Origin: CAYONM01 sp964405325
GTDB lineage: Bacteria; Planctomycetota; UBA11346
NCBI GenBank assembly: GCA_964405325.1
Contig: CAYONM010000010.1
Location: 1-38,750 of the forward strand
Direction: 5' to 3'
Length of the DNA: 38,750 nt
The notes under the pieces were generated by a model, which made no database searches, was not told where the DNA came from, and saw only the letters and a program-made list of their open reading frames with translations. Both the position numbers and the translations under genes were made by a program. The first letter of the stretch is position 1. Each line of letters opens with the position of its first letter. Below are positions 36,096 through 38,750 of this stretch, piece after piece.

Positions 36096-37037
36096 ATGAG
36101 TCAGCATGTCTATCTCGCGGACCCAGATTATGTGGCGCAATTGCACACGGAACTGGCGGATTGGGGCCGATTGGAACAACTGGACGATCGTCTGTTTCTG
36201 CTGTCTGGTCCGGCGCGGCCATCGGCCTGGGCGGTCTGCATCTGGTTCGAGGTGGAGCGTTTGCCGATCAGCTCCATCGGCAAGGCTGCTGCGCTGTTGC
36301 GGGAGCGGGGTCCATATTGGGATCTGCATGTCAGTGCCGCCGCTCGCCGCAGCCGTCTGGTGGCCGATAAGCTGTTGCGCATCCGTGACAAAACCTGGGA
36401 ATTTCCGCTGACCTGGCAGCCCAAGCCGCGTGGCGCGTTCACCCTGCTGTCGGAAACCGAGTTGCTCTGCGCTACGCGCACCAGCCGGATTCTGGCCGAT
36501 GGCCGGATGCCGTTTGTCGAGGATAAACAGCAGCCGCCATCGCGTGCGTATCTGAAGCTCTGGGAGGCCCTGGCCCTGTTGGGCGAACGACCGCAGCCGG
36601 GGGAGCACTGCCTGGAGTTGGGCGCCGCGCCGGGGGCCTGGACCTGGACCTTGGCTGCGAAATGCGGTGCTCAGGTCACCAGTATCGACAAGGCACCGTT
36701 GGATCCAGCGATCGCGATCCTGCCCGGGGTCACGCATCGCCAGGGTTCGGCCTTTGCGATTGCTCCGCAGCAGGATCCGGCTGATTGGTTGTTTTCCGAT
36801 GTGATCTGTTATCCGGAGCGCTTGCAGCATCTGTTGCAGCGTTGGTTGGACGGCGGCGGCTGTCGGCGCGGCGTGCTGACCATTAAATTCCAGGGCGAGA
36901 CCGATTTCGCAGCACTGCGGGAATTCGCGCAGGTACCTGGTGTCCGGCTCTTACACCTGAGCCACAATAAACACGAGATCACGGTGTTGCTGCATCCGAA
37001 ATTGTCGGGCGATTGGCCGCGACCGTGGCCGTATTAA
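36096..37037 (+). CDS. rlmM: RlmM-like 23S rRNA 2'-O-ribose methyltransferase
   Basis: The 313-residue product is a Rossmann-fold SAM-dependent methyltransferase of the RlmM/FtsJ type. The SAM motif is LELGAAPGAWTW (174-185). The K-D-K-E tetrad of 2'-O-ribose methyltransferases is complete: K154 in SRAYLKLWEA, D235 in SDVICYP, K264 in TIKFQ and E294 in NKHEITV. The sequence around these residues resembles E. coli RlmM, which modifies C2498 of 23S rRNA. The protein is about 50 residues shorter than the E. coli enzyme, mostly in the N-terminal part, so the target base is not certain. A CGGAGCG lies nine bases before the ATG. The stop overlaps that of the convergent DUF1499 gene by four bases. 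Confidence 0.72.
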   Translation: MSQHVYLADPDYVAQLHTELADWGRLEQLDDRLFLLSGPARPSAWAVCIWFEVERLPISSIGKAAALLRERGPYWDLHVSAAARRSRLVADKLLRIRDKTWEFPLTWQPKPRGAFTLLSETELLCATRTSRILADGRMPFVEDKQQPPSRAYLKLWEALALLGERPQPGEHCLELGAAPGAWTWTLAAKCGAQVTSIDKAPLDPAIAILPGVTHRQGSAFAIAPQQDPADWLFSDVICYPERLQHLLQRWLDGGGCRRGVLTIKFQGETDFAALREFAQVPGVRLLHLSHNKHEITVLLHPKLSGDWPRPWPY

Positions 37038-37510
37038 CGGACGACGCCCCGGTTACGCAGGGCACGCCGGATTTTTTCCGTCCGCGCGCGATTGACGCCC
37101 AAGTCGCTGTGGCCGACACGCGAGGCGGAGCGGATTGCGATGTGATCATCGCGCAGCAGACATTCCACATCGTCGACAAAACCAAAAAAACCGCTGCGGA
37201 CGGTGGCGTGCAGATACTGGTCGGTTACGGTTTCTATTCGGCAGCGCGGCCAGTCGGCCAATACCGACTGCAGCTGCTTCCAAGCCGTGGTCCGATCGCC
37301 GCTGATCGGCAAGGCCGGAATGACATGTTGCTTGTCGTTGGCATCCGCATCGGAGGAGACGCAATTCGGCGAATCCGGACAAGGGGCCAGTCGTTCCTGC
37401 TGCGCACCAAGGTGGCTTGGCGCTTTGCCACTGGCAGCCAGCACAAAGCCACCTGCCGCCAGTACCGCGATGCCGCTCAGGCCACCGATCGCCAGCTTGG
37501 TCCACCACAT
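37034..37510 (-). CDS. DUF1499 family protein
   Basis: The 158-residue product begins with a membrane helix or uncleaved signal (residues 5-26, AIGGLSGIAVLAAGGFVLA). It then has the DUF1499 signature LAPCPDSPNCVSSDA, including two cysteines, and the later HATVRSGFFGFVDDVECLL and IRSASRVGHSDLGVNRAR. DUF1499 proteins are found in many proteobacteria, cyanobacteria and plastids. Their function is not known to me. No clear ribosome-binding site precedes the ATG. The gene is convergent with rlmM, sharing four bases at the stops. Confidence 0.88.
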   Translation of the reverse strand: MWWTKLAIGGLSGIAVLAAGGFVLAASGKAPSHLGAQQERLAPCPDSPNCVSSDADANDKQHVIPALPISGDRTTAWKQLQSVLADWPRCRIETVTDQYLHATVRSGFFGFVDDVECLLRDDHIAIRSASRVGHSDLGVNRARTEKIRRALRNRGVVR

Positions 37511-37689
37511 GGAGGGAGTCTACCCACCCATCCAGCGATCGACAGCAGTGGCAGCGGCGAGCTTCCGCGACGCAGCAAACATGCGGTGGAGCGTCACCGG
37601 AGTTTGGCAGATTTGCGTCGCGGTGCTTGCATGCTGTTACATGTCGCCTCGAGACTTTCCCTTGGTCGGACATCTGCTACACCCATGCC

Positions 37690-37718
37690 TTGACCATGTG
37701 GACCACCGAGCGAACGAT
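37690..37718 (+). promoter_or_regulatory. Weak promoter candidate for the coiled-coil membrane protein
   Basis: TTGACC (37690-37695) and AACGAT (37713-37718) are 17 bases apart, 55 bases before the next start codon. The -10 is poor. The rest of the 262-bp gap (37511-37772) shows no gene, repeat or hairpin that I can support. Confidence 0.22.
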
Positions 37719-37772
37719 GTCGGTCCGATCCCCGGATTCATCGAATCTTAACCTGCACCTGGGAGCACAACC

Positions 37773-38537
37773 ATGCAGCACACCATTCCCCACCGCCAAG
37801 GCGCCGTCGGCATCGTTATCGGCGTGATCATCGTGGTCGTCGTCGGCATCGGAGCCTGGTATCTGGTCTCCGACACCTTCTCCACCAAGCTCGACCAGGC
37901 CTTTGAACAAGGCACCAAGTGGACCTCGGAAAACATCCAGGCCGATCCGGTCGGGTATCTGACCTGGGCGATGAAGCAGACCACCGCTACAGAGGGTCGT
38001 CTGAAGGCCAGCCAGCTGGCGCTGAAGACCAAACAGAATCAGGCTAATCGTGGTCTGGAAAAGACTCTGGGCGATCAGGCCACCTATCAGAAGTTGCTGG
38101 ATGAAGCCAAGGCGGCCTACCAGGAAGCCAAGGCCAATGACAGTTGGCCAACCAAGATCGCCGGCACGCAGGCCGATGAGCGGCAGCTGAAAAAGATCAT
38201 CGTCGATACGCACAACAAGATGAAGAATCTGAATCGACTGGTCGATACCTACCGCAAGACCGCTGGCGTCATCGATACCAAGCTCGGTGAGGTCGAAAGC
38301 AAGTTGAGCGAACTGACCGAGGTGAAGATGAACCTCTCCTCACAATTGGAAGTTGCCAAGGTCAATCAGAGCGTGGCCGGTATCGGCGACATCCACGATC
38401 AGCTGGGTGCGATCATCGACACCTCCAACGCCCTGGCCTCCTCGACGACCTCCGATGAGCTGAGCATCGAGAGTCTGGTGGCACCCACCGGCGAACAACG
38501 CGTCGACTCCGAATTCGACGCCATCATGGACAACTGA
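37773..38537 (+). CDS. Membrane-anchored coiled-coil protein of unknown function
   Basis: I do not recognise this 254-residue protein. It has one strongly hydrophobic helix near the N-terminus (about 11-31, GAVGIVIGVIIVVVVGIGA) with a basic residue cluster before it. After that it is almost entirely charged, helical sequence with heptad character (KLGEVESKLSELTEVKMNLS). The C-terminus is acidic and probably disordered until a short helix (RVDSEFDAIMDN) that faintly recalls the end of PspA-type proteins. GGGAG lies seven bases before the ATG. It appears monocistronic and is followed by strong stem-loops. A structural or membrane-stress role is possible, but nothing in the sequence proves it. 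Confidence 0.8.
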   Translation: MQHTIPHRQGAVGIVIGVIIVVVVGIGAWYLVSDTFSTKLDQAFEQGTKWTSENIQADPVGYLTWAMKQTTATEGRLKASQLALKTKQNQANRGLEKTLGDQATYQKLLDEAKAAYQEAKANDSWPTKIAGTQADERQLKKIIVDTHNKMKNLNRLVDTYRKTAGVIDTKLGEVESKLSELTEVKMNLSSQLEVAKVNQSVAGIGDIHDQLGAIIDTSNALASSTTSDELSIESLVAPTGEQRVDSEFDAIMDN

Positions 38538-38568
38538 CGCTTCCCTCAGAGCCCCCGCCGGCCCGAGG

Positions 38569-38649
38569 CTGGCTGCAAACAGCCAGGAACTCGGGTGGCA
38601 CCGCGTCACGAAAGAGGGGTGAGTTCCTGGGAAGGGGGCGTTGCCCCCT
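38569..38649 (+). other. Overlapping stem-loops after the coiled-coil gene
   Basis: Three hairpins can be drawn. CTGGCTG/CAGCCAG (38569-38575 with 38580-38586) has a CAAA loop. CCAGGAACTC/GAGTTCCTGG (38583-38592 with 38621-38630) is a perfect 10-bp repeat. AGGGGGC/GCCCCCT (38633-38639 with 38643-38649) has a three-base loop. The first two share bases 38583-38586, so they exclude each other. No T-run follows any of them, so they are not standard intrinsic terminators. They could be an mRNA end-structure or a switch belonging to the next gene. Confidence 0.45.
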
Positions 38650-38750
38650 CGCGCCTCCGGCGCACACCCCTGGCGCGGACCGCAGGTCCTCGCGTTTGGA
38701 CGCGCTCGCCTGGTTCTTATCGGATTCGTGCCGAATTCGACCTCTGAGGG
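38644..38750 (+). repeat. Leader-type dispersed repeat, copy 2 (right end of window)
   Basis: The three blocks at 38644-38659, 38689-38705 and 38731-38745 match the rnd leader in the same order and on the opposite strand. Between blocks 1 and 2 this copy has a GGACC-GCA-GGTCC hairpin (38677-38689) in place of the rnd terminator-like hairpins. The window ends in GAGGG, which looks like a ribosome-binding site, so a plus-strand gene may start just beyond the end. Confidence 0.55.

Overview
The window carries about 30 tightly packed protein genes, GC-rich throughout, with no rRNA, tRNA, CRISPR array or recognisable transposase. The organism is a flagellated Gram-negative bacterium: it has a lipoprotein with a lipobox, a periplasmic b562-type cytochrome, S66-family LD-carboxypeptidase and MotA/MotB stators. 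The flagellar gene order, with flbD and an MgtE-N/MotE-like gene between fliJ and motA, is not the enteric or pseudomonad one. Together with DUF4388/PEGA/propeller proteins and LamG domains it recalls PVC-type (Planctomycetota/Verrucomicrobiota-like) or deltaproteobacteria-like genomes, whereas rnd, the RlmM-like gene and the b562 gene look more gammaproteobacterial. I cannot assign a phylum from the sequence alone.

Layout. (1) 127-3577: RNase R on the plus strand converges with RNase D on the minus strand. RNase D has a long structured leader that shares a sequence element with the right end of the window. (2) 3990-16086: one 12-kb plus-strand flagellar cluster, flgB-flgC-fliE-fliF-fliG-fliH-fliI-fliJ-motE-like-flbD-motA-motB-motB2-fliL-fliM-fliN. 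It encodes the proximal rod, MS ring, switch, export ATPase complex and stator. Most junctions overlap or nearly touch, and a possible sigma-54 promoter precedes flgB. The export gate (fliPQR, flhAB), hook and filament genes are not here. (3) 16109-25743: a four-gene minus-strand operon. It begins with two very large single-pass proteins of matching architecture (cytoplasmic DUF4388-like sensor or adaptor, one membrane helix, long helical periplasmic arm, PEGA-like domain, beta-propeller), followed by tsaE and a membrane glycosyltransferase. This is the most unusual system in the window. (4) 25870-30345: an LD-carboxypeptidase coupled to uvrA, then a cytochrome b562-like gene ended by a perfect 20-bp bidirectional terminator. 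(5) 30415-33668: a fumarylacetoacetate-hydrolase-family gene and malate synthase A on the minus strand, divergent from an IclR-type regulator. A long palindrome in the shared promoter region is the obvious operator. (6) 33702-38750: a LamG lipoprotein, an RlmM-like rRNA methyltransferase, a DUF1499 protein, a membrane-anchored coiled-coil protein and a structured repeat-bearing end.

In function, the flagellar cluster supplies the basal body and motor. The convergent DUF4388 operon is envelope-spanning and may act in envelope sensing or assembly, though nothing in the sequence links it directly to the flagellum. The aceB/FAH/IclR block is a small regulated two-carbon or carboxylate catabolic unit.
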